Source: Isoetes taiwanensis
Taxonomy: Eukaryota > Streptophyta > Lycopodiopsida > Isoetales > Isoetaceae
Direction of reading: 5' to 3'
Assembly (NCBI GenBank): GCA_021234155.1
Contig: JAJEKV010000056.1
Span: 4,842,356-4,906,355, forward strand
Length of the DNA: 64,000 bases
A program made the position numbers and the translations under genes. The notes beneath the pieces are model-generated. The model was not told where the DNA came from and searched no databases. It saw only the letters and a list, made by a program, of their open reading frames with translations. Shown piece by piece: positions 34,056 through 44,300 of the stretch (the first letter of the stretch is position 1; each line of letters begins with the position of its first letter).

Positions 34056-35748
34056 ATGGCCGAAGCTGTGACCGAGCAAGAATTCATAGACATTCATGGA
34101 CTTTCTGGTGAAGGATTGCAGCCTGCTTTGAAAGTAAAATGGTTTGAAGAGAATGTAACAGATGCACAATGGGCCTCGGTTTGGCAAGAAGGCCCAAGCA
34201 ATAAGATGAAAGTTTCTATGATCCAGCCTCGGTACCAAGAAAAATTGGACAGATTGTTGAAAAAATTATATAAAAAAGAAACTATGGTAAACAATGAAGC
34301 AGGTGGCTTATGCTTTTGCGTGCGAACCCTGCAAAGCACAAGATCAATTGGGCCTCTTTTGGAGCTCAAGTCATGAAGTACAGAAATTGCAGGTCTAGGA
34401 GAAAGGATGTCCATGTTGCCACTTCTAGCAAAGTTACTTGCTTAGAAACTTCTAAATTAGACCACTCTGCTTAAAAAGAGAACTTTGAATTGATTAAGGA
34501 AGCTGTAAATAAGCTTGAGAATGAAAGGGCAAGCATGTTAGAAGAGGTGCATGCAATTGAGGTTAGTTTAGCTGCAGAGGCAAGTCTAATGAAAATTTCA
34601 GTGTGGAACTTAAAGAGAGCAGGAAGAAAGTTGAGGATTTGAAAACCTCAATATCTGAATTGCAACCAGATAATGCAAATTCTGATCTGATGAAGGAATT
34701 GGAGATCGCACTACAAATAGAGATATATTTCTGTAACCGAGTTCAGAAACTTTTCAAGTCTCCAGATACAGAAGCAAGCAGCTCGAGGAAGAATACCTTG
34801 GAAGTGGAGATCAAAGAGAAAGAGGCCAGAATTTCAGAACTAAGAGCTAATCTTTCTCATGTTACAGAACTAAAGAATATAACTTGTAATCCATTCTGTG
34901 TCAACACTATCAGCAGAAAACTACCAGGAATCTGCAACTTTGGTGCTTGCTGTGCTTGTGGCCTACTTTTTCATGATAGGTACCAATTGTCTTTGATTTT
35001 GAGTTGTGATCATGAGTACCATGTGGCTTGTGCAGCCTTGCTGAAAGAAAGTAAATGCAAGGTATGTGAGGGTGTAATTCATCCAGATTTATTTCTTGAG
35101 CTTGGCATGCATGTGACAGCAGAAGGAATTAAAATAGTAGATATGCCTACAGTAGATATACCTACAAATCAGCATGATTCACTTGTAAGGTCTTCTTCTG
35201 CTACTGAAGACTATGTGCCGCCTTCTGGAAGTGAAAAAGTGCTGGAAGATGCATTGTTGAGTCCTAAAAAGCAATTAAGGCAAAAAGTAGCTAGTAAAAC
35301 ATCCACTGAAATTTATGCAAGTGATGAGGATGAACCTGTTGTTGAATAGGATGATGCAGGATGTAGTAAGGATGTAGAAAGTACCCATATGAGAGAGAAG
35401 AAAGCAGCCAACAAAAGGAAAAGGAAAGATGGAGATGTTGCAACAAAGAAGAGCAAAAACATTAAGAAGGCAAAGAACACAGGTAAAGAAGTGAGGAAGT
35501 ACAATTTTAGGAGGAGGGCATTGGCAAAGGATATGGAAAAAGTGAACATTGAGGTTGAATCTGAAAAGGAAGAAACAAGACCAGAAAAGGAAGAAACAAC
35601 ACTAGAAAAGGAAGAAACAATAGGTGTTGATGCCAACACTGAAGTGCCACCTTGTGGTTCTGACAATGACACTGCAGGTACCAAAATGAATGCAATTATG
35701 GAGGTCTTAAGAGGCAATTCAAATGTGTCTCTAAAATCTTTGATTTAA
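34056..35748 (+). CDS. RING-H2 coiled-coil protein gene 1 (E1)
   Basis: Starts 'MAEAVTEQEFIDIHGLSGEG' at 34056. The amino-terminal domain shares 'IHGLS..GLQP', 'NVT..Q' and 'IQP....KLD.LL..LY' with the E2 copy. After about 34300 the frame shifts or an intron intervenes ('AYAFACEPC'). A coiled coil follows ('LKTSISELQ', 'EVEIKEKEARISELRANL'), then a RING-H2 pattern C-x2-C-x15-C-x-H-x2-H-x2-C-x8-C-x2-C at 34948-35067. The tail, after a stop at 35347, is a Lys-rich basic block ('KAANKRKRKDGDVATKKSK') and a Glu repeat, ending 'VSLKSLI' at 35748. RING-H2 domains commonly recruit ubiquitin-conjugating enzymes. That role here is inference. One to three frame breaks remain. Confidence 0.6.
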
Positions 35749-35917
35749 CTACAAATGTTTGAATGTTCAGGTACAATTGTATTACAAGACCAAAATGTTG
35801 AAAAAATGGTTGATCCATTGAATATTGTACTTGACAGTTATTATTATTTTAGTATTTCAAATTTCTGTTTGTGTTTGTGTTTGTGTTGGTGTTTACTTTA
35901 TGTTTTTTGAATGATAG
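35749..35917. other. short spacer or intron between RING gene 1 and FCP1-like exon
   Basis: T-rich, with TGTTTGTGTTTGTG repeats. It ends in an acceptor-like ..TGAATGATAG before the next exon, so it may be an intron joining the two reading frames into one gene. Confidence 0.4.
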
Positions 35918-36015
35918 GTGTATTGCAAAGTCCTCTTTGAAGAGGAAACTTCTTATTTTAGATGTGAATGGTGTTCTAGTAAGGACATACAGTAGGAACA
36001 ATTCTGTACGTGTGG
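35918..36015 (+). pseudogene. FCP1-like (HAD) phosphatase homologue 1, truncated after first exon
   Basis: Reads 'LKRKLLILDVNGVLVRTYS' with the motif Asp at 35961. This is the D-x-D-x-T/V signature of NLI-interacting-factor/FCP1 phosphatases with the second Asp as Asn. The full-length relative is at 51604-52348. Similarity ends about 30 residues in, where E2-type palindromes start (36029). The remainder should be on the other side of E2. It is broken by insertion. Confidence 0.6.
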
Positions 36016-36028
36016 ACAATTTGTATCG

Positions 36029-36130
36029 AAATGGCGCCGCTACGCCATTTGCCAGTCGAGAAATGGTGCAGCGGCGCCATTTCGATACAAATGGCGCAGT
36101 GGCGCCATTTCCATGCAAATGGCGCCGCGG
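36029..36130. repeat. palindrome array 2, left block (AAATGGCGC..GCGCCATTT)
   Basis: Three and a half sites in 100 bases: 36029-36051, 36061-36082, 36088-36110 and a half at 36115-36130. Arms are AAATGGCGC and GCGCCATTT (or TACGCCATTT) with 4-6 bases between. It lies just upstream of the start of ParB/MTase gene 2. Confidence 0.9.
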
Positions 36131-36181
36131 GTTGGGTTTGGGTTTCATGATTTGATTGTTGATTTGTTGTTTTCTTGTGCA

Positions 36182-37813
36182 GCTTCGTTGTCCAAGGCCC
36201 AAAACGTAGTGACGGAGAAGACCGTGGTCATGGCTGGAAGGCCATGGTGCATGGAAATTGTCAGGGCAATTCCCTTGGAGGAAGGGGTCGACCCCACAAA
36301 GGGGGACAAGAGGAGAGAACTTTGCCTCCTCACAAAGTCAAGAAGTGGTGAGCAAGACGTTGTGATGCAGCTTGGCATCATTGTCAACATGCGGGAGGTG
36401 AAAAAGCAGGGAAGATTAGACTTCCTTGGTTGCACAGTGGAGGATCCCGTGAATGTCAGCATTGACCTATACTGCATGGACTGGCAGTTTTACGATCCAC
36501 AGATGATGGAATCCAGCATCAAGGACCAGACAGTCTCTGCCAAAAGAAAAGGCTGGCCGTTGCCTTCATATGAAAACAGAGAGGCAGCTGGTATTAATGG
36601 CACGGTCGAGCTACTTAGAGGATTTGGCATTCTCCGTTCAGCTATGGACGGATCAAAGAACTCTGTGTCACATATTGCCAGAGCCAAGACCTCTTGTAAT
36701 ATGCCTGCTCTAATGAACATCACTTGGCTTCAACAGGAGATTTCAAGGAAAAAGCCAAACCTTAGGCAAGCCAAGCCAAGGGAAGAAAAAGCCAAACCAA
36801 AGGAAGTCCAAATGGAAGGGACAGAGCATGAGGAAGAGAATCAAAAGAAAGACGAGGAAAATGCCAGGTCTCCTCCCAAGTCAGCTCCCAAGTCTCCTCC
36901 TATCAGGATCGGTTCTCCTATCAAGTCCCCGGCCAAACAGGATTCAGAGAGAACCATTAGTGATACTAAATCCTCCCCACATCGGAGAGGTAAAGGCACC
37001 GCATCAACGGCTGAAAGCATTCCGCAGAAAAGGAGGAGGGAAACAAAGAAGGAGATGAGGGTCAGAAAGCAGAGGAAAATGGAAAGTCTGGAGGTGCCCT
37101 CGGAGTTGAAGATGGACCGTGATGCCGAGGAAGAGTTGGCAGAAGAAACTCTAAAAAAAATACAGCAGCACGGTCACATGTTTCCTCTAGGTGTGACATA
37201 TATCAGAAAAATATCCATCTGGGATATGGAAGAGGCACCTCCTAACATGACATCACGAGTTGTAAATCCTGAACATGTTAGGAAACTGTGCAAGTCATTT
37301 GCTGAAGATCCCCATCCAGTCTTCACGCCGGCAGATGTGGTGCCCTTTGATCCAGATACGAAGCAGCTAGTACCATGGTCACAAAAATCTGACCTGGCTG
37401 GTATGAGGTTCTACATCATCAATGGCAACCATTCTGTCTCAGCCGCTCAGCTCGTGTGTCAGAAGTTGGGGACAGAAGATGCCAGAATAGAACTCAGAAA
37501 GATTTACACTTATAGATTCTGCAAAGTTCTTTCTGGAGCACTGAGTGACTTGGACCTTCTTCAGCTAAGTGTGGACGAGAGCACAGAACTTGAGGATTCT
37601 TGCCTACATGAAGAAGGAGATTCTCAACTACATCCATGATGAACTTGGACTCAAGTACAGAAAGTTCGAGGACTTGAGAAAGGTGTCCGAGGGATTCCCA
37701 GACTCAACCCTCCTATCGTGGGGTGTGGTGCATAATAAGTGGGTCTCCGACGGCATCCTGAAAGAGGGCATCCATGGTAATGTGCCCTTCTCATTAGGCA
37801 GATCCATCCGTCA
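36182..37813 (+). CDS. ParB/MTase gene 2, amino-terminal part with ParB-like domain
   Basis: Acceptor-like TTCTTGTGCAG precedes 36182. The likely start is ATG 36230, 'MAGRPWCMEIVRAIPLEEGV'. A first globular region of about 170 residues has no named domain. A Lys/Glu/Pro-rich linker with a nuclear-localisation-like cluster follows ('PQKRRRETKKEMRVRKQRK', about 37022). From 37178 comes a ParB-like domain: 'MFPLGVTYIRKISIWDM', 'RVVNPEHVRKLCKSF', and 'MRFYIINGNHSVSAAQLV' (about 37405-37458), in the place of the I-x-G-x-x-R-x-x-A box of ParB/Srx proteins. The 470-residue frame is intact to about 37590, where one extra base shifts it ('YMKKEILNYIHDELGLKYRK'). It is cut by a Mutator-like insertion at 37814. 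ParB-like domains bind, and some hydrolyse, nucleotides or nick DNA. Confidence 0.7.
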
Positions 37814-38473
37814 GGGATAGGTTCTATACGTACAAAATTAAAATTTCTGACGTATAAAGTTAAAAAATACGTATTTTTTAATAAAATACGTATTTAACGT
37901 ATAAATACCTCGCCGGCCGGAAAAAAAAATCTTCGTCTTGAGAAACCTTCGCGGAAAGCGTCAGACGCGAAAATTTTTTCGCGTGCACGCTAAATAGAAA
38001 GAATCGCCGAAGCGATTGGCCGGGCGACATTCGCGTCGCCGAAGCTTCGTGGATAGCGCGTCTGCGAAAATTTTTCGCTGTCACGCTATCCAAAAACCAT
38101 TTCCGACTGACGTCTGCAGCCATGTGATGTTCAAAAAAAAATACGGCAAAAAATACGGCCAAAAAACAATTCCGGCGTCGGGAAGATTTTAATGCTGTGA
38201 AAACAACTAAATCGCGTCTGTGAAAAAGTCCGCTGTCTGTTTGGGCGTTGTTTTGTCTGTGAAAAATTTTGGTTTCAGCGTCTGGATTCGAAGGTTTTAA
38301 ACGCCGCGAAATTTTTCGCGTCGCGTTATAGTTGTTTTTTTCGCGTGCGCCGAAAAATCTTCCGACGCCGAATTGTTTTTGTCGTATTTTTATGCTTTAT
38401 ACGGCAAATTTGTGCCGTATCATACAATTCATACGTATTCCATATAAAACGTACAGCGTATTGAACCTATCCC
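37814..38473. mobile_element. 660-bp Mutator-like MITE in ParB/MTase gene 2
   Basis: The inverted ends match: GGGATAGGTTCTATACG at the left and GGGATAGGTTCAATACG reading inward from the right. The flanks carry an imperfect direct repeat, CCATCCGTCA (37804-37813) and CCATCCGTAA (38476-38485), close to the 9-10 bp duplications of Mutator-like elements. The interior is non-coding and holds several TTCGCG-type short palindromes. Confidence 0.75.
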
Positions 38474-38485
38474 CGCCATCCGTAA

Positions 38486-39457
38486 GCTTTAAAGCCCGAG
38501 GCCGAGGGCGACCTCAAAAGATTTTATGTGGAGTCGCTTTCTAGTGGTGGGATTGTCCAGATCCGATCGTGTTGTCCGCCAAAGATGATCCGCTTTGGAT
38601 GCGAGGCAAATTACTCCGATTTGGGATCCCGCCACTGCCAAATTCTTTGATGTTTGCTTCTAAGATGACAGATGTTGAGACATACCGATAATATGTTTTG
38701 CTAAGCCGAACATACGAAGTCTCTTCCTCGCAATGCCCCGAGAGACTAGAATCCGTGATCTAGAGTTTACTTAGGCATGTACGAAGAGGAAAGTGGGTGG
38801 GCACCGGTGGTGGCATAAAAGAACCAACACCGTGGTTCTAGCCACCGTGATCTCAGCCCAAGCACGACCGATGAACACCGGATATCGTGTTTTATGGTGA
38901 ACATCCCCGGAAAGCACCTGAAGTTCCTAAGACCCATAAAGATGCAATTGGTGCCGAGCCAGAGAATCTGGCTAACAAGCTCCTGAGGGACAGGTTCAAA
39001 TACGGTTGGCAAGGTATGGAAGGGGAATACTTGGTTCACAAGCAGGTTGGTCCTGCTACAACAGCATACCTTGTCGATAAGCTCTGCCCTCCAGGTAACT
39101 TTGTTCTGGACTTTTTTTCTGGTGGGGCTTTTGCTAGGGCATCATTGCAGTTAAAAAGGAGTTGTATGGCCTATGAGCATGATGGAAAAAAGATCCAATG
39201 TATGCTAGGGATCCAGCAGCCATGGACTCTCGTAAGGTTTTGGCACTCACTAGACCTACTCCAGGTGAGACATCACATGGTGGTGGAGGAGAGACATCAC
39301 ATGGTGGTGGAGGAGAGGGGTCACAGGCTGGTGCAGGAGAGGCCACAGGATCCAGGGAACAAGTGGTAAAAGACACAGATTCGTAGGTTGACCGAAGTAA
39401 GATTAACCCGGATGATATTGATAATGCAGATGATAATGTTTTTGGTGATGAATATTG
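38486..39457 (+). pseudogene. ParB/MTase gene 2, carboxy-terminal methyltransferase-like part
   Basis: The gene resumes after the MITE with 'KPEAEGDLKRFYVESLSSGG' and, in shifted frames, 'PLWMRGKLLRFGIPPLPNS'. From 38887 one frame reads 'APEVPKTHKDAIGAEPENL', 'GWQGMEGEYLVHKQVGP', and AdoMet motif I 'NFVLDFFSGGAFARASLQ' (Asp at 39109) followed by 'CMAYEHD', the layout of the last block of beta-class DNA amino-methyltransferases (VLDPFxGSG..E.D). A short GETSHGGGG tandem repeat lies in the tail, which ends 'DDNVFGDEY' at 39457. A DPPY-type motif IV was not found in this copy, and the frame is broken, so activity is doubtful. Confidence 0.6.
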
Positions 39458-39597
39458 AAAATTGATTTGCATATCATACTTGTATATAAGATTTACCTCT
39501 GTGGTATTGTTGATTACTGTACTGATTAATCTTTTGAATACTAATGACACATACGATCTTAATGTATTTGCCCCTTTTGTATATCTTACTTGTAAAG

Positions 39598-40540
39598 CAA
39601 ATAGCGCAGCAGCGCCATTTGCAATATGAATATATTGCAACAGACTGTGCGGCCTCGCTATTTGTTTGCTTTTTCCCGTGTATTGTCCTTATGATTCACT
39701 TCAAATGCAGCGACTTTATTGCTTTTTTTCCACAATTTTTATTCAAATGGCGCAACCAGGTTGTTTCGCCCGTCGATTTCCGCCCCATTTCGTGTCAAAT
39801 AGAGCGGTTTTCATGCTAATCCTTGTGCATTTTTAAGTAAATAGCGCAGATTTGATTGCTGAATGTGTGAAAAAACAACGAACAATTTCATTTCGAGCCA
39901 AAATGGAATCACGAAATTTCCAACTTTAATGAAATTCTGCTTATGGAGGGAGAATATCTGGTGCATAAACAGATTGGTCCTGCAACTGCGTTCTACCTTG
40001 TTGATAAGCTCTGCCCTCAAGGTAACATCGTACTAGATTTCTTCTCTGGTGGAGCCTTCTCTAGGGCATCCCTTCATGTAGGAAGAATCAGTGTGACATA
40101 CGAGCATGACTTAGGAAAGATGAAATGCGTATCGGGCATTCTGGGTAGGATCGATAACGTCATGTACCCCTGGCTTGACCCAAAGGCCATTGCCCAATGC
40201 CAACGGGAAGTCTTGACTTTGCAAGATGGTGAATCTCAGAAGGGGGTAGACGAAGAAACTTCTCATACAGAGAAAGGTGAGACGTCGGGCCAAGCTGGAG
40301 CAGAGCAGGATCAAATTGACCGCAGTAAAATTAACCTGGATGATTATGAGAAAGTCGCTGATGAACACTTCGGCAATGACTATTAAAAAAATTCTCTGTT
40401 TTGAAAAATTGTATCTTATGTAATATTTCTATTAATATATATCTACATGGTCTTCGGAAAATATGTGTTATCTATAGCAAAATGGCGCGAGAGCACTATT
40501 TGCTTGGTCTTCACGTTCACGCAAATAGCGCGCCTGGGTG
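39598..40540. repeat. palindrome array 2, right block (AAATAGCGC / AAATGGCGC sites)
   Basis: Sites around the last exon of gene 2: CAAATAGCGCAG with AGCGCCATTTG (39598-39621), a half at 39645-39664, CAAATGGCGC (about 39753), AAATAGAGCG (39798), AAATAGCGCAG (39839), AAAATGGCGCGAG with CACTATTTG (40479-40502) and GCAAATAGCGCGCC (40520). The last one abuts the promoter block of RING gene 2. Confidence 0.75.
39940..40386 (+). CDS. second copy of the methyltransferase terminal exon
   Basis: Begins 'MEGEYLVHKQIGPATAFYLV' and repeats motif I 'NIVLDFFSGGAFSRASLH' (Asp at 40036), 'VTYEHDLGKMK', and an acidic tail ending 'EKVADEHFGNDY' at 40386. It is homologous to 38990-39457, with an unbroken frame and many synonymous-looking changes, so it is a diverged duplicate. 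It could be the true last exon of gene 2, with the preceding copy bypassed, or a remnant of a second gene. The domain is only the AdoMet-binding part. Confidence 0.6.
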   Translation, partial: LMEGEYLVHKQIGPATAFYLVDKLCPQGNIVLDFFSGGAFSRASLHVGRISVTYEHDLGKMKCVSGILGRIDNVMYPWLDPKAIAQCQREVLTLQDGESQKGVDEETSHTEKGETSGQAGAEQDQIDRSKINLDDYEKVADEHFGNDY

Positions 40541-40545
40541 TAAAT

Positions 40546-40615
40546 ATGGTAATGCTACCCAAAAAAACGCGAAAGCACTTAGCACCTAAAGCACTTCCAA
40601 GCACTTAGCAACCCG
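40546..40615 (+). promoter_or_regulatory. conserved promoter block of RING gene 2
   Basis: GGTAATGCTACCC followed by an A run, GCGAAAGCACTTAGCACC and TAAAGCACTTCC. It matches the block upstream of RING gene 1 and the inverted one upstream of the transposase-like gene. The start codon follows at 40777. Confidence 0.6.
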
Positions 40616-40776
40616 TAGTTATACCTCCCACAATCTCGACCTCGGTTTCAGCGCGCACCTAGCTTCCAGGCACCTTCCTTTTTTTTTTATCCCAATTTGT
40701 GTTTCTTTTGCTCTGTTTTTCTCCCGCTCACATCATAGATCAATTATCCGGAACTTACATTCGTGAATCGATTACA

Positions 40777-40815
40777 ATGGTAGAGGAGGCAGTTATAGCT
40801 GAGGATTTCGAAAGG
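40777..40815 (+). pseudogene. RING gene 2 (E2), first 13 codons before E3
   Basis: 'MVEEAVIAEDFER' parallels the start of RING gene 1 ('MAEAVTEQEF'). E3 follows directly. The rest of the gene resumes at 49492, and after removal of E3 and one AAGG the next codons give Ile-His, the conserved 'IHGLS' start. This shows insertion into a once intact frame. Confidence 0.85.
40812..40815 (+). repeat. target-site duplication AAGG of E3, left copy
   Basis: AAGG precedes the E3 left end. The same four bases follow its right end at 49492-49495. A copy of the right junction with AAGG is also present at 58489-58492. Confidence 0.85.
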
Positions 40816-40880
40816 AACAAGGTTTAAAATGAAACGCACTTATTTAAGAAGTGCGTTTGAAAGATTCCTTTATAAAAATT
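40816..40880 (+). repeat. left terminal inverted repeat of E3
   Basis: AACAAGGTTTAAAATG, then CGCACTTATTT and AGAAGTGCG, then AAAGATTCC. It is the reverse complement of 49430-49491 with a few changes. Confidence 0.85.
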
Positions 40881-41290
40881 GAAAACTTAAAAAAAAACAC
40901 ACAAAATAGGGAGCAAAATAGATTGTTGAGCAATTAGCATTCGGGATACCCCCAAAAAAGCAACATTTTTAAAGCTTTTTCATTTTAAAAGGAGGGCAAA
41001 AAAAAAAAAATGCTTGTTTTAAGGAGAGAGACATTAACTTTGATAACTCAGTAAGTATTTATTGTTAAAAACAGAAGGAAATATGGATTGTTTTTTTGCA
41101 AGCTTAATAGAAGTACTAAAAAAGTCAAACATTGGAAAGACAAAGAGTGTGAAATCCTGGAGCAAGAAAGAGTTGTTTCAATTAAGCATTGTTAGAGAGA
41201 CAAAGCTTTCAGTTTAAAAATCTTCATCAAAATAAATTATAATATTACTTAGCACATAGTTTACAATGAAAGTGGTTAAGAACTCTGTCT
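40881..41290. other. subterminal non-coding region of E3
   Basis: Very A+T-rich with several A homopolymers. No coding signal or repeat family was noted. Confidence 0.5.
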
Positions 41291-41367
41291 GTATAAATTT
41301 ATACGAGAGGTGGCTCTTCCCAGCCACAGTGACTCTCGCACCCTTTGGGATCTGGCTCTTGCGAAGC

Positions 41368-44300
41368 TTACAAATGCCAGAGACGCCTCTTCGATTCCAA
41401 ACCTATTGGCACAAAGCGGTTTCTCCGCTCGGGCACCACAGGCTCCAAGTCAACAAACTCCACCTCCTCATCTCTTCTTCCCCAAGTAGTGGAGGTCATT
41501 TTACGTGTAAGTGCCCTTAGCATCGCCGGCACCGCTTCTTTGCTCCCAGTTCCTCGTTTTCATCGTGAAAGGATTCGCAAGAGCTTATCCCGGTCCCGAT
41601 GAAGCTTACTTTATCCGGGTCTATGTCGACGAGATCGACATTGCGCCCCGCTAAGGGCGAAATCTGCCGTGGTGCCCGATCCGAAAAAGGCATCTAGGAT
41701 CCGATCTCCGTGCCGAAAACCATCATCAAATTATTAATAAGCCATTGTGGCCGATAATGGGACACCACAGCTTTGTCGCTGTGGGTCTCTTAATTTCTCG
41801 AAAACAAATTGAACCTAAATGCATTGCGGGGAGGAGTCTTTTCATTCTCGTGTTAAAATGAACCATGGTTTTTTGGCGTCCGCTACTGTAAAAACCTATA
41901 TGAAAATGCTCGAAACACTCACTAAGCTGACCACCACCATGACCCTTGACGCTTGTTTTAAGCCCGCCAAGCAATATAGAAATTAGAAATTAGTAAAAAG
42001 AAAACAAGGAAAATAAGTTAGCCCAGGCTTGTAGTGTGGCGGTATAAACTTATACCACGGTTGCCTTGTCAGATAAATTTATACCACGGCAGAAGTCAGA
42101 TAAATTTATACGACATTGCCTTGTCAGATAAATTTATACCACGGTTGTTCCGCACTTTTAAAATTTAAACCTTAAGACAGATGTGGTATAAATTTATACC
42201 GTGGAGTTACCGTGAAAACAAAAACGAATTGTGAAGCTTACCAAACGCTAGCTGGCCGGCCAAGCATGCATCGCTCCCATAGGTTTAAGCACCGACATCG
42301 CCCCAAGGTCGGAATGAAAATGATGACCCTCCGGTTTTTAGATGTCGTGACTTCTTTGAGGCCATCCAGAAAGACCGGACTTGCACGTGAGTGAAAGCCT
42401 CCTCATCAAAAGCATTATCCTTTATTTTAAATCCATAAGGAATATCTCGCAATGCATAATGTAAAATGTTGCTTGTCTAAAAGAGTCCCCACCTTGTACA
42501 ATCACCCTCAACAACCCCTCAGATTGGACGCCCCGACCAAATGTGGTAAATCTCTCATATGTACAAATAAAAACCGAAGTGGCGAATTCTCTACCCCTGC
42601 TCAATTGCCTTTAACCTTTGCCTCTCTTCCTTGGCCCTACGAACCAGGTTCAAAAATCCAAAGGTAGCCCCTTCTTCTTGTTCTGTAAGAGTAATGTGAG
42701 ACATAGGCACAAACACATAACATATTTTTTGCAAAACTTACCGAGCCACCGGGTTAATCAAGTGTTTCCTCGATGATACCGTCTGTGGTACAACTTGGGT
42801 ACAAAAGTTTGCACTCCTCCCAGCCTTCTAGGTTGAGCCGCTTCATTAACTCGGCCGGGAAGTGACAATGTCTTTCCTCGACCGCAAAGGGAAAAATATG
42901 GTAAGACAAAAAGGTAAAAAACATGGCATAGCAAGTGAGGCTTACGCTTTAGCTTCCTTGGCCATCTCGCCTAATGTGAATTCTTTGGCAACTACTTTTT
43001 CCAACAAAGCAACAAATATTTCTTTGCTTTTAAGACCCTCAGAATCAAGGCCCGTGGTACAATGCTCATATTTTTTTGTTTTACTTCACCACCTTTCTTT
43101 GGTTTCTTTCCTGCGTCTTTAGCTTGTTCTTTGAGCTCCCCATCTTCGAACATACAAAAAATTCTTTCTTGAAGATCCCACACCTGTAAATGGTCAAACG
43201 GTTTAGTGCCGAATGGCGAAGAGGATGGGCACGGCGACTCAACACGGTATATAAATTTATCACGGCGGGCGGTATAAATTTATACCGTGCCTGTTCGGTA
43301 TAAATTTATATCACACCAGCCACCGTATAAATTTATATCACACCGTGCACCCGTATAAATTTATACCGCGGCCAGGCACGGTATAAATTTATACCGCGGC
43401 CAGGCACGGTATAAATTTATACCGCGGCCAGGCACGGTATGAATTTATACCGTCACTAGGCTATTACAAGATTCTAACCACGCTAAACATACTACAGAAG
43501 ATTGAATTGAATCTTTTACTTACTTGACCATCTCCTCAAAGCGAAATAAAGTAGTTATCGTATTGTTTGACAGCCATAATGGGCTTCTTATCGTAATCAT
43601 AGCTCGTGCAACACTCACACACGCCTCGGCTCTTGAAGCTTATTCTTCTGTTTTTTGAAGTCCTCTCCATGCATTTGTTTGAACTCCACGTACTCTCGAT
43701 GCATGAATCGGATCTTATCTATTAGGCTCATTTTTAACCGAAAGTCATTGTCAAGATTGTGACTTACGGCAATGACTTTTGCCTCTTCGTCTGTGACACC
43801 CACGTAAATATGGGCTTCCACGCTTTTCCACACCTCGTTACGGGTTTCCTCCTTTGAGAGTTCTTTTCTAGCCTTGTAGCTGTGTGTGCCTCCAAGGACG
43901 TAGTAGGTGTAATCTTCGAAGTCTGCTTTTTGTAATCCCGCAATCGATTGCATTGACTTCTATCAACCATAAACAACTAGAGGCTTACACATGCGCATGA
44001 GGATTTCTTCTCATTCTTTGCTTAAGAATGGCCACATGTGCCGCTGCATAACTTTTCGACCTGCAAAGACTCGACCCCATCTTCATTTTTGGTGGCCTCT
44101 TGATAGTGCTTAGTGTCAAAGAAATGGTTTGTTTGAGCAGTTTGGTTTCATTAACCCGCTTTGAGAATAGCACTTGACTTATCTCAAGGGCTTCACAACG
44201 ATGTTCCGCCCGTGAGCCTTCTCAAGAGCTTCACGACTTCTATAGTCAAGGGCTTTGTTTTTCTAGATTTTTTCTTGGTAGGAGGCTGTGTATCTAGTAC

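Larger units (their letters stand above)
27756..36015. mobile_element. element E1 (ParB/MTase element), left part
   Basis: Inferred mobile unit. Its left boundary is where retrotransposon A stops matching B (27755). It holds palindrome array 1, a minus-strand ParB/MTase-type gene, then on the plus strand a RING-H2 gene and the first exon of an FCP1-like gene. The same gene pair in the same order is found in E2 (49492-52348). The FCP1-like gene stops near 36015, where the E2-type palindromes begin, so the rest of E1 should lie beyond the right end of E2, outside the window. Terminal repeats and target duplication of E1 were not identified. Confidence 0.5.

Noticed and set aside
43352-43452. 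Regularly spaced 28-bp repeats resembling a CRISPR array
   Set aside because: The repeats are contiguous copies of palindrome plus a constant GCGGCCAGGCA spacer, with no unique spacers. The sequence is eukaryotic transposon DNA.
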